64,000 nucleotides of DNA, from positions 304,930 through 368,929 of the forward strand of contig NZ_OZ060378.1 of assembly GCF_964059065.1 (NCBI RefSeq), read 5' to 3'. The DNA comes from Buchnera aphidicola (Panaphis juglandis). Lineage in GTDB: Bacteria; Pseudomonadota; Gammaproteobacteria; Enterobacterales; Enterobacteriaceae. How positions within the stretch are numbered: position 1 is the stretch's first letter; the number at the start of each line of letters is the position of its first letter. The notes under the pieces were generated by a model. It was not told where the DNA came from. It was given only the letters and a program-made list of their open reading frames with translations, and made no database searches. Position numbers and translations under genes: made by a program. Below, in pieces: positions 9,415 to 19,526 of the stretch.

Positions 9415-10728
9415 ATGTCTAAAATTAAAAAAATACACGCTAGGGAAATTATTGATTCACGCGGTAATCCAACTATAGAAACCGAAGTACACTTAGAAGA
9501 CTCTTCAATTGGGACATTTTCTTGCCCTTCAGGAGCTTCTACTGGATCAGAAGAAGCAGTAGAATTAAGAGATAATGATATATTTCGATTCTTAGGTAAA
9601 GGAGTATCAAAATCCGTTGTTATCGTAAATACTATATTATCAAAAAAACTAAAAGGAAAAAATGCATATGATCAAACATCAATTGATCAAATTATGCTAG
9701 AACTAGATGGAACAAAAAATAAAAAAAAGATTGGAGCAAATTCAATTTTATCTGTTTCAATGGCTACTGCAAAAGCAGCAGCAGTATCTAAAAGTATACC
9801 TTTCTATCAACATATTGCTGAATTAAATAACACACCTCAACAATTCTCCATGCCTTTACCCATGATTAATATTTTAAATGGTGGAAGTCATTCAAATAAT
9901 AATGTTGATATTCAAGAATTTATGATTCAACCAGTAAGTGCAAAATCTATAAAAGAAGCAATTAGAATGGGATGTGAAATTTTTCATCACCTTGGTAAAA
10001 TTATTAAAAAACACAATCTTCATGCATCTGTAGGTGATGAGGGTGGATATGCTCCAAACCTAAAATCCAACGAATCTGCAATTCTTTTAATTAATAAAGC
10101 AATAAAAAAAGCAAATTATATTTTAGGAGAAGATATAACTTTAGCAATTGATTGCGCTGCTTCTGAATTTTATAACTTCAATACTAAAAAATATTATTTG
10201 AAAAGTGAAAATAAAAAATTTAGTTCACATGAATTTAGTCATTATATTCAAGAATTAACTTTAAAGTACCCTATTGCATCCGTAGAAGATGGTCAAAGTG
10301 AATTAGATTTAGATGGATTTTTGTATCAAACTAAATTATTAGGAAACCGTGTACAAATTGTAGGTGATGATTTATTTGTCACCAATCCTGATAAATTATC
10401 AGAAGGTATCAAAAAAAACATTGCAAATTCAATACTAATCAAATTAAATCAAATTGGAACACTAACAGAAACATTAAAAGCTATCCAAATTGCAAAAAAA
10501 TCTGGATACACTACAATAATATCACATCGATCTGGAGAAACTGAGGATCATTCTATTGCTGATTTAGCAGTTGGAACACAAGCTGGACAAATAAAAACTG
10601 GTTCTATGAGTCGTTCTGAAAGACTTTCAAAATATAATCAACTTCTTAGAATTGAAGAACAACTCGGAAATGAAAAAGCACCTTTTTATGGAATTAAAGA
10701 ACTAAAAAAATATAAAAATTATTTTTAA
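9415..10728 (+). CDS. eno: Enolase
   Basis: Converts 2-phosphoglycerate to phosphoenolpyruvate; in this symbiont PEP also feeds the shikimate pathway. 437 residues (432 in E. coli). Visible are [16 protein letters not shown] near the N-terminus, [16 protein letters not shown] around residues 160-175, GDEGGYAPN near 207 (catalytic Glu), VEDGQSELD and VGDDLFVTN (Mg2+ ligands), LIKLNQIGT with the catalytic lysine, and SHRSGETED near 369. The start follows GAGAAAAAAGT. No partner gene is adjacent; pyrG, its usual neighbour, is absent here. Confidence 0.98.
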   Translation: MSKIKKIHAREIIDSRGNPTIETEVHLEDSSIGTFSCPSGASTGSEEAVELRDNDIFRFLGKGVSKSVVIVNTILSKKLKGKNAYDQTSIDQIMLELDGTKNKKKIGANSILSVSMATAKAAAVSKSIPFYQHIAELNNTPQQFSMPLPMINILNGGSHSNNNVDIQEFMIQPVSAKSIKEAIRMGCEIFHHLGKIIKKHNLHASVGDEGGYAPNLKSNESAILLINKAIKKANYILGEDITLAIDCAASEFYNFNTKKYYLKSENKKFSSHEFSHYIQELTLKYPIASVEDGQSELDLDGFLYQTKLLGNRVQIVGDDLFVTNPDKLSEGIKKNIANSILIKLNQIGTLTETLKAIQIAKKSGYTTIISHRSGETEDHSIADLAVGTQAGQIKTGSMSRSERLSKYNQLLRIEEQLGNEKAPFYGIKELKKYKNYF

Positions 10729-10822
10729 TAATAAAAACATGAAATATTTAATATAATTTTAAATTTTAAAAAATTCAAACCATTATTTTATACTATATTA
10801 TATAATCGTTATTATAAAAATT

Positions 10823-11710
10823 ATGAATAAAAAAAAAAATGTTATTCTAATTGATGGACATTCATATTTGTACAGATCATATTATGGATTATTTAAAAAT
10901 CGTCATCAATATTATCATCTAGATGATATTATTTATCAAATTTTATACATCTTTAAAACCATGTTTATAAAATATAAACCAAATAAATTTATTATTATAT
11001 TCGATAAAGATAAAAAAAATTTTAGAAATAAAATATTTGAACCATATAAAAAGAATAGAAAAAAAATGCCAGAAAAATTAAAAATACAAATTCCAATTTT
11101 AATTAAAATATTAAACAACATAGGTATACCTGTCATTAGTATACCTAATGTTGAAGCAGATGATGTTATAGGAACAATATCGAAACAAGAAGAAAAAAAA
11201 AACCGTCATGTATTTATCGGAACTTCTGATAAAGATTTAACACAACTTGTTAATAAAAATATTCATATTATTAATAATATGAATAACAGTATTTTAACTG
11301 AAAATGAAGTTAAAAAAAAATATGGAGTATATCCAAATTTCATGATAGATTTTTTATCACTAGTCGGTGATGTTTCTGATAATATCCCTGGAGTCAAAGG
11401 AATTGGTAAAACAATAGCTATAAAATTAATAAATAAAATAGGTCCAATAAAAAAAATATATAAAAATTTATCCAAAATTCATCAAATGGAATTTCGAGGT
11501 CATCAAAATATCATAAAAAAATTATGCGATGGTAAAGATATGGCATTTTTATCCTATCAATTAATTCAACTAAAATTTAATGTAAATATTGATAAAAAAT
11601 ATCTTCCATTTAATTTAAAACAACTTTTTCAACCATGTCAATATTATAACGTAAAGTATATTAATATCATTCATGATATGAAAAAAATAATTCTAAATAA
11701 TCAAAAATAA
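10823..11710 (+). CDS. polA: 5'-3' exonuclease (DNA polymerase I N-terminal domain only)
   Basis: A 295-residue protein that aligns with the N-terminal 5'-3' exonuclease/flap endonuclease domain of E. coli Pol I, which removes RNA primers and flaps. Acidic metal-binding sites are visible in LIDGHSYLYRSYYG, FDKD, VEADDVIGT, TSDKDLTQLV and LVGDVSDNIPGVKGIGKT (helix-hairpin-helix). It ends where the exonuclease domain ends; the 3'-5' exonuclease and Klenow polymerase domains are missing. In Buchnera polA is known in this exonuclease-only form. The standalone paralogue Xni is an alternative, but full alignment to the PolA N-terminus and the neighbouring engB (next to polA in E. coli) favour polA. 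Confidence 0.9.
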   Translation: MNKKKNVILIDGHSYLYRSYYGLFKNRHQYYHLDDIIYQILYIFKTMFIKYKPNKFIIIFDKDKKNFRNKIFEPYKKNRKKMPEKLKIQIPILIKILNNIGIPVISIPNVEADDVIGTISKQEEKKNRHVFIGTSDKDLTQLVNKNIHIINNMNNSILTENEVKKKYGVYPNFMIDFLSLVGDVSDNIPGVKGIGKTIAIKLINKIGPIKKIYKNLSKIHQMEFRGHQNIIKKLCDGKDMAFLSYQLIQLKFNVNIDKKYLPFNLKQLFQPCQYYNVKYINIIHDMKKIILNNQK

Positions 11711-11752
11711 TATATATTTAAAAATTTAAAATTAAATACTATAAAATAAAAT

Positions 11753-12331
11753 TTATTCTATATAATCTTTAAAATAATCAAAAAACTCATTTACACCAAT
11801 TTTTTTAAATGATGAAAATAAAATTATTTTAATATTGCTAGTATATAAAAAAAAACGTTTTCTTAAAATACATAATTGTTTTTTTTGTTGATAAAATTTC
11901 ATTTTATCACATTTATTTAATAAAATAACTATATTAACTTTTTTTTTTTTTAAATATAACAAAATTTTTTTATCTTCTACCCTTATTAATCTTCGAATAT
12001 CAATTAATAAAACAATACTTGTTAACCAAAACCTATATTTAATATAACTAAAAATTAATGAATGATTTTTATTGATTTTTAAATCAGATATTTTAGAATA
12101 TCCATAACCTGGAAAATCTACAAAACAAGTGTGATTATTTATTTCAAAAAAATTCATCATCTTTGTACGACCAGGAAATTTACTACAACGAGATAATTTA
12201 TTATTATTCGTTAAACAATTAATAACACTAGATTTTCCAGAATTAGAATATCCAATAAAAATAATTTCATTTTTATATTTTTTAATATTAATTTTTTTAA
12301 CATTCACTCCACTCATTAAAAATCTAACCAT
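11753..12331 (-). CDS. engB: Ribosome biogenesis GTPase EngB (YihA)
   Basis: TRAFAC-class GTPase needed for 50S subunit assembly. 192 residues. The G1 P-loop GYSNSGKSS is at about 28-36, G3 DFPGYGYSK at about 73, and G4 NKCDK near 139. A short N-terminal segment precedes the G domain, as in the family. Convergent with the polA exonuclease gene (42 bases between stops) and divergent from typA, the arrangement retained from the enterobacterial polA-yihA region. Confidence 0.96.
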   Translation of the reverse strand: MVRFLMSGVNVKKINIKKYKNEIIFIGYSNSGKSSVINCLTNNNKLSRCSKFPGRTKMMNFFEINNHTCFVDFPGYGYSKISDLKINKNHSLIFSYIKYRFWLTSIVLLIDIRRLIRVEDKKILLYLKKKKVNIVILLNKCDKMKFYQQKKQLCILRKRFFLYTSNIKIILFSSFKKIGVNEFFDYFKDYIE

Positions 12332-12447
12332 ATAATTTTTTATCTCTATATTAGCATCTTGTTCATTTTAAAAAATAACATATTAACATCATTTATATGT
12401 AAAATATAGCTTTTAATATAAATATACAATTTATTTTAAGGATAAAT

Positions 12448-14268
12448 ATGGTTAAAAATATTAGAAATATAGCAATTATAGCACATATTGATCACGGTAA
12501 AACTACATTATTAGATAAATTATTAGAACAATCAGGATTATTGGAGGACCATAAAGAAAAATACACTCGAATTATGGATTCTAATGATTTAGAAAAAGAA
12601 CGTGGTATTACTATTACATCCAAAAACACAGCAATCGAATGGAAAAATTATAGAATTAACATAATTGATACTCCAGGTCATTCTGATTTTGGTGGTGAAG
12701 TTGAACGCATATTATCTATGGTAGATTCTGTACTATTAATTGTCGATGCAGTTGATGGACCGATGCCTCAAACAAGATTCGTAACAAAAAAAGCATTTGA
12801 ATATAATTTAAATCCTATTGTAGTCATTAATAAAATTGATCGAAAAAACTCAAGACCAGAATGGGTCATCGATAAAATTTTTGATTTATTTATCAACTTA
12901 AATGCTACAGATCAACAATTAGATTTTCCAATCATCTATACTTCTGCAATTCTTGGAACGTCTGGAAAAAAATTAAACGATATTAAAAATAATATGTTTT
13001 CATTATTTGAAGCAATTATAAAGCACGTTCCACACCCTAAAGTCAATATTAATGGCTCATTACAAATTCAAATTTCACAATTAAACTACGATAATTATTT
13101 AGGGGTAATAGGAATTGGTCGTATTCATCAAGGAAAAATTTATACAAATCAAAAAGTTTCTATTATTGATCGTGAAGGTAAAATTAAAAACGGAAAAATC
13201 GGAAAAATATTTAAATATCTTGGATTAAATACTATAGACATTCAATCTGCATGTTGTGGTGAAATTGTTGCAATTACAGGATTAAATGAACTGAAAATTT
13301 CTGATACTATTTGTGATATTCATGAAGTAAAACCATTACCGATAGTAAATATTGACCCCCCAACAATTAATGTACTATTTTCAGTAAACACATCCCCATT
13401 TTGTGGACAAGAAGGAAAATATTTAACATCCAACCAAATTTACAAAAGATTACAAAAAGAAACAATACAAAACGTTGCTTTACAGGTAAATACTACACAA
13501 CAATCTAATATATTTTCTGTTTCTGGAAGAGGAGAATTACATTTATCAATACTAATTGAAAACATGAGAAGAGAAGGATTTGAATTAGAAGTATCAAGAC
13601 CAAAAATAATATTTCAAAATAAAAAAAACTATCAAACTGAACCTTTCGAAACATTAATAATAGATATCGAACATCGTCATCAAGGAATAGTTATGGAATG
13701 TATGGGTGAAAGAAAAGGAAAAATAATAAATATTATACCTCACATTAATGAAAGATTACAACTTGAATATATTATATCAAGTCGAGCACTAATTGGTTTT
13801 CAAAACAAGTTTATGAATATAACATCAGGAACTGGAATATTTTATACATCATTTTTAAAATATGACAAAATTCAAAATAAAGATATTGGTCAAAGAAAAA
13901 ATGGTGTTTTAATTTCTAATAATACCGGAATCACTACAGGATTTTCACTATTTAATTTACAAGATCGAGGTCAATTATTTGTAAAACCAGCACAAAAGGT
14001 TTATATGGGACAAATTATCGGAATACATAATCGATCTAATGACTTAACTGTTAATTGTTTGATTGGTAAAAAATTAACTAATATGAGAGCATCAGGTACA
14101 GATGAAGCAATTATGTTAACAACACCTATTCAAATAACATTAGAACAGTCTCTAGGTTTTATTAATGATGATGAACTAGTAGAAATTACACCAAAATCAA
14201 TACGAATACGAAAAAAACAACTTAATGAAAATGATCGTAAAATCTCCAATAGAAATTTTGAAAAATAA
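12448..14268 (+). CDS. typA: Translational GTPase TypA/BipA
   Basis: Elongation-factor-like GTPase that binds the 70S ribosome and assists 50S assembly, particularly under stress. At 606 residues it is essentially full length. AHIDHGKTTLLDKLL is at 11-25, RGITI, DTPGHSDFGGEVER with the catalytic His, and NKIDR, followed by domain II, two alpha/beta domains and the BipA-specific C-terminus. AAGGATAAAT before the ATG is a good ribosome-binding site. Distinguished from LepA and EF-G by length and by the TypA-type C-terminus (RIRKKQL). A hairpin follows the stop. Confidence 0.97.
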   Translation: MVKNIRNIAIIAHIDHGKTTLLDKLLEQSGLLEDHKEKYTRIMDSNDLEKERGITITSKNTAIEWKNYRINIIDTPGHSDFGGEVERILSMVDSVLLIVDAVDGPMPQTRFVTKKAFEYNLNPIVVINKIDRKNSRPEWVIDKIFDLFINLNATDQQLDFPIIYTSAILGTSGKKLNDIKNNMFSLFEAIIKHVPHPKVNINGSLQIQISQLNYDNYLGVIGIGRIHQGKIYTNQKVSIIDREGKIKNGKIGKIFKYLGLNTIDIQSACCGEIVAITGLNELKISDTICDIHEVKPLPIVNIDPPTINVLFSVNTSPFCGQEGKYLTSNQIYKRLQKETIQNVALQVNTTQQSNIFSVSGRGELHLSILIENMRREGFELEVSRPKIIFQNKKNYQTEPFETLIIDIEHRHQGIVMECMGERKGKIINIIPHINERLQLEYIISSRALIGFQNKFMNITSGTGIFYTSFLKYDKIQNKDIGQRKNGVLISNNTGITTGFSLFNLQDRGQLFVKPAQKVYMGQIIGIHNRSNDLTVNCLIGKKLTNMRASGTDEAIMLTTPIQITLEQSLGFINDDELVEITPKSIRIRKKQLNENDRKISNRNFEK

Positions 14269-14282
14269 ATTCAAAATATTGC

Positions 14283-14306
14283 ATCCTATTCTTAAAAAAA
14301 TAGGAT
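14283..14306 (+). terminator. Hairpin after typA
   Basis: Perfect 8-bp arms ATCCTATT (14283-14290) and AATAGGAT (14299-14306) around an 8-base loop, 14 bases after the typA stop, between convergent typA and ygfZ. No clear T-run; it may limit read-through or protect the 3' end. Confidence 0.45.
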
Positions 14307-14413
14307 CAAATTCTAATAACTATAAAATATTTATCATATTGAATAAATATTCATATATTTACTCATATTATACTATTCAATACACAATAATCGATATGAA
14401 TACTATTAATTAA

Positions 14414-15364
14414 TTATTTATTTAAAATAAAAAAAATACTTTTTTTATCTGAAACAACACGAAACTTTTTATATTTTATGTGTTCATTTTTTATGATGCA
14501 CTGAAGTAAAAACCAATTACTGAAAAAATGATATACAAATGATACATTTCCAGATCTTTTCCATATTTTACCATTATATCCTTCCAAAATACTAAGAATT
14601 TCTACTTCATAATAAGAATATCCAAGCAAACAAAACATATTTTTATGATTAACATTCCTAAAATGAAGTTTTGAAATTATTTCTTGACCACAATAACATC
14701 CTTTATTAAAATCAATACCATTAAAAAAAACTAAATTCATATCTTTAGGAAAAAATTTTCTAAATATCGATGATTCAAAAATTGGAATCCCAGCATAAAT
14801 ATCTAATAATAACCAAAAATTTTTTATTTTCATTATTTTTTTTAATATTATAAAATTATTTAAATTATCTAACCGATCCTTATGAATAATACATAAAAAT
14901 CTTTCAATTGGATCTTTAAACCATAATATAACAGTATTATTAGTTGTAATAGTTTGAATTTTTTTATTTGGCAATTTCACAAAATAATTTAGTAATACTT
15001 TTCTTATAAATAAACCCATAAAACCAAGTAAAACATAACTGTTATTTTTTTCAAATTTAACATCCGAAAATACTGAATACTTTTTCAATTCTTGATTTTG
15101 TAAATCGACTACACTTTTACGTTGAATATAAGCATATTCATTATGAAAACGAAATAAACGTAACAAACCTTGAACCTTTCCGTTATGATGACAATTAGCA
15201 CATAAAATATGAGTATTAGTTTTTAAAGATTCAATATTATACGTTAATTGTCCTTGAAGGTATTTTTTATTATCTTTTCCTGTTACAGATGTTAAAACTA
15301 AATCATCTAAAATTTCAAATGTACAGAAATTTTCATCAACTCTATTTAATTTATGTAATAGCAT
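14414..15364 (-). CDS. ygfZ: tRNA-modifying folate-binding protein YgfZ
   Basis: Folate-dependent protein of the GcvT-like family that supports Fe-S enzymes, notably the methylthiotransferase MiaB encoded 4 kb away. 316 residues (326 in E. coli). The signature KGCYCGQE with the conserved cysteine is at about 228-235; the N-terminal VTGKDNKKYLQGQLT segment also matches. The C-terminal portion is poorly conserved, as usual for this family. It is convergent with typA and divergent from prfB across 164 bp. Identification is strong from the signature. Confidence 0.93.
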   Translation of the reverse strand: MLLHKLNRVDENFCTFEILDDLVLTSVTGKDNKKYLQGQLTYNIESLKTNTHILCANCHHNGKVQGLLRLFRFHNEYAYIQRKSVVDLQNQELKKYSVFSDVKFEKNNSYVLLGFMGLFIRKVLLNYFVKLPNKKIQTITTNNTVILWFKDPIERFLCIIHKDRLDNLNNFIILKKIMKIKNFWLLLDIYAGIPIFESSIFRKFFPKDMNLVFFNGIDFNKGCYCGQEIISKLHFRNVNHKNMFCLLGYSYYEVEILSILEGYNGKIWKRSGNVSFVYHFFSNWFLLQCIIKNEHIKYKKFRVVSDKKSIFFILNK

Positions 15365-15528
15365 AATTAATAAATATTTTATAAATTATATAAAAATATT
15401 AAAATCATATTTATAATATTCTTAAAATAAATCATTATCATGTTTTAATTGTAATCATTTTAAAATATTAATACAATGAATAATTTTATATACTATACGC
15501 AATAAAAGATATAGGAATTTAATGAAAT

Positions 15529-16605
15529 ATGATAATAACAATGCATAATGAAAAAATTGATGATATATGTAACAAAATTAAAAACTTACAACAAGTATTA
15601 AAATATGAAAAAAAAAATATATTCAATAATATGGAAAATATAAAAAACAATAAAAAAAAAAAAAAAATTATTAATTCTTATGATAATAATAAACAAATAA
15701 AAATATTGAAAGAAATAAAAAATACTCAAAAAATTATTAATGATGTTCGTGAAATGATAAAATTATCTCTAGAACTTAATGACAATAGTATTTTCATAGA
15801 TTTAAAAAAAGAAATAAATAACATTGAAAATAAAATTAATAATATAAAAATTCAAAATATCTTTAAAAAAAAAAATGATATTTGTAATTGTTATTTAGAT
15901 ATACAATCTGGATCTGGAGGAATCGATGCTCAAGATTGGTCACAAATGCTATTAAAAATGTATTTAAAATGGTTATGTAAAAAAGGTTTTAAAACAAAAA
16001 TTATTCATGAACTATACGGAGATATTGCAGGAATTAAATCAGCTACAATTCATGTAATTGGAAAATATGCATTCGGTTGGCTAAGGACCGAAACTGGAAT
16101 TCACAGATTAATTCGAAAAAGTCCATTTGATTCTGGTAGTAGACGACATACTTCATTCAGTTCTGCATTTGTATATCCAGAAATTAATAATGATATTAAT
16201 ATTAAAATAAAAACATCAGATTTAAGAATTGATGTGTATCGATCCTCTGGAGCTGGGGGTCAACATGTGAATAGAACAGAATCAGCAGTACGAATTACAC
16301 ATTTACCAACATCAATAGTTACACAGTGTCAAAACGAAAGATCTCAACATAAAAACAAAGAACAAGCATTAAAACAAATGAAACTCAAATTATATAATTT
16401 AGAAATAAAAAAAAAACAAAATGAAAAAAAAATGATTGAAAACACTAAATCTTCCATTGGTTGGGGACATCACATTCGGTCATATATACTCGATAATTCA
16501 AGAATAAAAGATAATCGAACAGGAATAGAAGTTCGTAACATCGATTCTGTACTTAATGGGAACTTAGATATTTTTATTGAAACTAGTTTAAAACAAGGAT
16601 TATAG
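15529..16605 (+). CDS. prfB: Peptide chain release factor 2, without the programmed frameshift
   Basis: RF2 terminates at UGA and UAA. 358 residues (365 in E. coli), read in one frame. The SPF anticodon-like tripeptide is at 198-200 and the catalytic GGQ at 243-245 in [16 protein letters not shown]. The place where E. coli has in-frame UGA with a +1 shift (LRGYL-DYD) reads LQQVLKYE in sense codons, so the autoregulatory shift is gone. A 16-A tract (15652-15667) encodes a lysine run. AGGA at 15513-15516 sits closer to an out-of-frame ATG (15522, eight codons then TAA) than to the ATG used here; Met5 at 15541 is another possible start. lysS follows by 11 bases. Confidence 0.96.
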   Translation: MIITMHNEKIDDICNKIKNLQQVLKYEKKNIFNNMENIKNNKKKKKIINSYDNNKQIKILKEIKNTQKIINDVREMIKLSLELNDNSIFIDLKKEINNIENKINNIKIQNIFKKKNDICNCYLDIQSGSGGIDAQDWSQMLLKMYLKWLCKKGFKTKIIHELYGDIAGIKSATIHVIGKYAFGWLRTETGIHRLIRKSPFDSGSRRHTSFSSAFVYPEINNDINIKIKTSDLRIDVYRSSGAGGQHVNRTESAVRITHLPTSIVTQCQNERSQHKNKEQALKQMKLKLYNLEIKKKQNEKKMIENTKSSIGWGHHIRSYILDNSRIKDNRTGIEVRNIDSVLNGNLDIFIETSLKQGL

Positions 16606-16616
16606 AAAATAATACT

Positions 16617-18131
16617 ATGCTATGTAAAAAAAACAATCATCATAAAAACATTATTAATCCTGAACATGAATATGAAATCCGTAAAAAAAAATTAATCGAG
16701 ATGGAAAAACAGGGATTTAATTTTCCCAATACATTTAAGATAAATACTAATATTACAGATATTAACAAAAAATATTCACGATTTGATAATACAGAATTAT
16801 TAAAAAAAAAAAAATTTTTTAATGTTTCTGGTAGAATTATTAAAAAACGTCACATGGGAAAAGCTACTTTTTTAGTTATACAAGATATGTTAGAAACGAT
16901 TCAAATTTATGTTACAGAAAAAAAAATTTCTTATGATTTTTATAGAAACACATTTAAAAAATGGGATATAGGAGACATAATATTTACAACAGGTACAATA
17001 TTTAAAACAAAAACAGGACAACTATCCATTTATTGTTCTGAAATCAATATTTTATCTAAAGCATTACAGCCATTTCCAAATAAATTTCATGGTTTATTAA
17101 ATCAAGATATTAAATATCGGAAACGATATTTAGATTTGTTATCTAATGTCAATGTAATGAAAATATTTTATAAAAGATCTAAAATTTTATCAATCATTCG
17201 TAATTTTATGAATAAAAATAATTTTTTAGAAGTTGAAACACCTATGATGCAACATATTCCAGGAGGAGCATCTGCACGTCCTTTTATCACTCATCATAAT
17301 AGTTTAGATTTAAAAATGTATTTAAGAATCTCTCCAGAATTATATCTAAAAAGATTAATTATTGGTGGATTTTCAAAAATATATGAAATGAATAAAAATT
17401 TTCGTAATGAAGGTATTTCATATAAACATAATCCAGAATTTACTATGATGGAATTATACATCACTTATGCAGATTATAAAGATTTAATGATTTTTATAAA
17501 AGAACTATTGCAACACATTGTATATCAAACTACTGGCAATTATATATTAAATTATCAAAACAATGAATTTGATTTAAAAAAACCATTTAAAATATTAACA
17601 ATAAAAGATGCTATTCTTCATTACAATCCAAAAATAAAACATTCAGACTTATTAAATATCTCAGAAGTTCAAAAATTATTATATCATCATAATATTCCAA
17701 TAAAAAAAAATTGGAGCTTAGAAAAAATGATAATTAAAATATTTGAACACACCACAGAAAATAAAATAATAGAACCAACTTTTATCACTGAATATCCAAC
17801 TGAAACCTCACCATTAGCTCGAAAAAATGATTTCAATAAAAATCTTGTTGATCGATTTGAATTTTTTATAGGGGGATTAGAAATTGGTAATGGTTTTTCT
17901 GAACTCAACAATCCTATAGAACAAAAAGAACGTTTTTTAAAACAAAAAAAACTAAATCAAATGAATCAGAAAAAAGAACCATATGATAAAGAATACATTT
18001 TAGCAATGGAATACGGAATGCCACCTACTGCAGGATTAGGAATAGGAATTGACAGATTAATTATGGTTCTTACTAATCAAAAAAATATACGTAATGTGAT
18101 ATTGTTTCCAACACTACGTCCAATTAAATAA
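16617..18131 (+). CDS. lysS: Lysyl-tRNA synthetase, class II
   Basis: Charges tRNA-Lys. 504 residues, as in E. coli LysS (505). The N-terminal OB-fold anticodon-binding domain (VSGRIIKKRHMGKATFLVIQD) is followed by the class II core: motif 1 FLEVETPMMQHIPGGA, motif 2 with FRNEGISYKHNPEFTMME, and motif 3 GLGIGIDRLIM near the C-terminus. It keeps the prfB-lysS pairing of E. coli, with 11 bases between them, so an operon is likely; lysA follows 26 bases later. A 13-A tract at 16802-16814 lies in the coding sequence and the frame is intact. Confidence 0.98.
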   Translation: MLCKKNNHHKNIINPEHEYEIRKKKLIEMEKQGFNFPNTFKINTNITDINKKYSRFDNTELLKKKKFFNVSGRIIKKRHMGKATFLVIQDMLETIQIYVTEKKISYDFYRNTFKKWDIGDIIFTTGTIFKTKTGQLSIYCSEINILSKALQPFPNKFHGLLNQDIKYRKRYLDLLSNVNVMKIFYKRSKILSIIRNFMNKNNFLEVETPMMQHIPGGASARPFITHHNSLDLKMYLRISPELYLKRLIIGGFSKIYEMNKNFRNEGISYKHNPEFTMMELYITYADYKDLMIFIKELLQHIVYQTTGNYILNYQNNEFDLKKPFKILTIKDAILHYNPKIKHSDLLNISEVQKLLYHHNIPIKKNWSLEKMIIKIFEHTTENKIIEPTFITEYPTETSPLARKNDFNKNLVDRFEFFIGGLEIGNGFSELNNPIEQKERFLKQKKLNQMNQKKEPYDKEYILAMEYGMPPTAGLGIGIDRLIMVLTNQKNIRNVILFPTLRPIK

Positions 18132-18157
18132 TTATTTTATTTTATGGATCTCAAAAT

Positions 18158-19408
18158 ATGATGAATTTTTTTAATAAAAAGTCACAAATTAGTATTAAAG
18201 ATATATTATCAATTTTAAAAAACGAATCAACACCTCTTTGGATTTATCATACAGAAACTATTATAAATCAAATTAAAAAACTCAAAAAATTTGATATTAT
18301 TAGATTTGCACAAAAATCATGTTCTAATATCCATATATTACGAATAATGAAAAAAATGAATGTAAAAATTGATGCCGTATCATTAGGAGAAATAGAACGA
18401 GCAATAAAAGCTGGATATACATCAAAAAATGATGACATCGTTTTTACTGCTGATATGTTTACTAAAGAAACACTAAAAAAAATTGTAAAATTAAATATTA
18501 CTGTAAATGCAGGATCAGTAGATATGTTGGAACAGTTGGGAAAAATATCACCAGGACATAAAGTCTGGATTCGTATTAATCCAAAATTTGGACATGGACA
18601 TCACTTTAAAACTAATACCGGTGGAGAAAATAGCAAACATGGAATTTGGGATCCAAAATTAACAATACCAATTATAAAAAAATATGAACTAAATTGTATT
18701 GGATTACACATGCACATTGGTTCAGGAGTAAATTATGAACATTTAAAAAATGTATGCAATGCCATGAAAAAACAATGCATAAAATTTAATCAAAAAATTA
18801 AAGCAATCTCTGCTGGTGGTGGTCTATCTATTCCATATAAAAAAACGGATATTCCAGTAAATGTAAATCACTATTTTCATTTATGGAATAATGTACGAGA
18901 AGAAATATCAAAACATTTTAATAATCCTATAAAATTAGAAATTGAACCAGGGAGATTTTTAGTAGGAGAATCTGGAATTTTAATTTCTCAAATATGTACC
19001 ATTAAAAAAGTCGGAAAAAAAATATTTACTTTAATTGATTCTGGATTCAACGATTTAATGAGGCCAGTATTATATGGAAGTTATCATCATATATCAGTAA
19101 TACCAAAAGATAACAGAAATATCAATACTAATAAAATTATTAAAACAATAATTGGAGGACCATTATGTGAATCAGGAGATATCTTTACACAAAATGAAAA
19201 TAATCAATTAATTGAAATTGAATTACCAGAAATTAAAATCGGTGATTATATTGTTTTTCATAATACTGGAGCATATGGTGCATCTATGTCATCAAATTAT
19301 AACAGTAGACCGTTAATATCTGAAGTATTAATTACTGAAAAAATTCCAAAAATTATCCGAAGAAAACAAACAATACAAGAATTAATTAGATTAGAAACAG
19401 AAATATAG
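18158..19408 (+). CDS. lysA: Diaminopimelate decarboxylase
   Basis: PLP-dependent last step of lysine synthesis (meso-diaminopimelate to lysine), one of the nutrients Buchnera provides. 416 residues (420 in E. coli). The PLP lysine is Lys53 in RFAQKSCSN. Also visible are TGGENSKHGIW, HMHIGSGV, the glycine-rich SAGGGLS, EIEPGRFLV, and CESGD and GAYGASMSSNYNSRP near the C-terminus. There are two adjacent ATGs at the start; the first is given. Its usual divergent regulator LysR is absent. Probably transcribed with prfB and lysS (26-base gap), which would decouple it from lysine control. Confidence 0.98.
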   Translation: MMNFFNKKSQISIKDILSILKNESTPLWIYHTETIINQIKKLKKFDIIRFAQKSCSNIHILRIMKKMNVKIDAVSLGEIERAIKAGYTSKNDDIVFTADMFTKETLKKIVKLNITVNAGSVDMLEQLGKISPGHKVWIRINPKFGHGHHFKTNTGGENSKHGIWDPKLTIPIIKKYELNCIGLHMHIGSGVNYEHLKNVCNAMKKQCIKFNQKIKAISAGGGLSIPYKKTDIPVNVNHYFHLWNNVREEISKHFNNPIKLEIEPGRFLVGESGILISQICTIKKVGKKIFTLIDSGFNDLMRPVLYGSYHHISVIPKDNRNINTNKIIKTIIGGPLCESGDIFTQNENNQLIEIELPEIKIGDYIVFHNTGAYGASMSSNYNSRPLISEVLITEKIPKIIRRKQTIQELIRLETEI

Positions 19409-19526
19409 TATAAAATCAAAAAGAATTTAAAATATATGAAATTATTTATAAATTTTTATATTAAAAGAAATATCTCATAATGTTATTATTTAAAATATTA
19501 TATTATAAAATATCATAAAATTAAAA

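Noticed and set aside
14225-14413. 62-codon frame overlapping the 3' end of typA
   Set aside because: Begins inside typA in another frame, low complexity, no ribosome-binding site.
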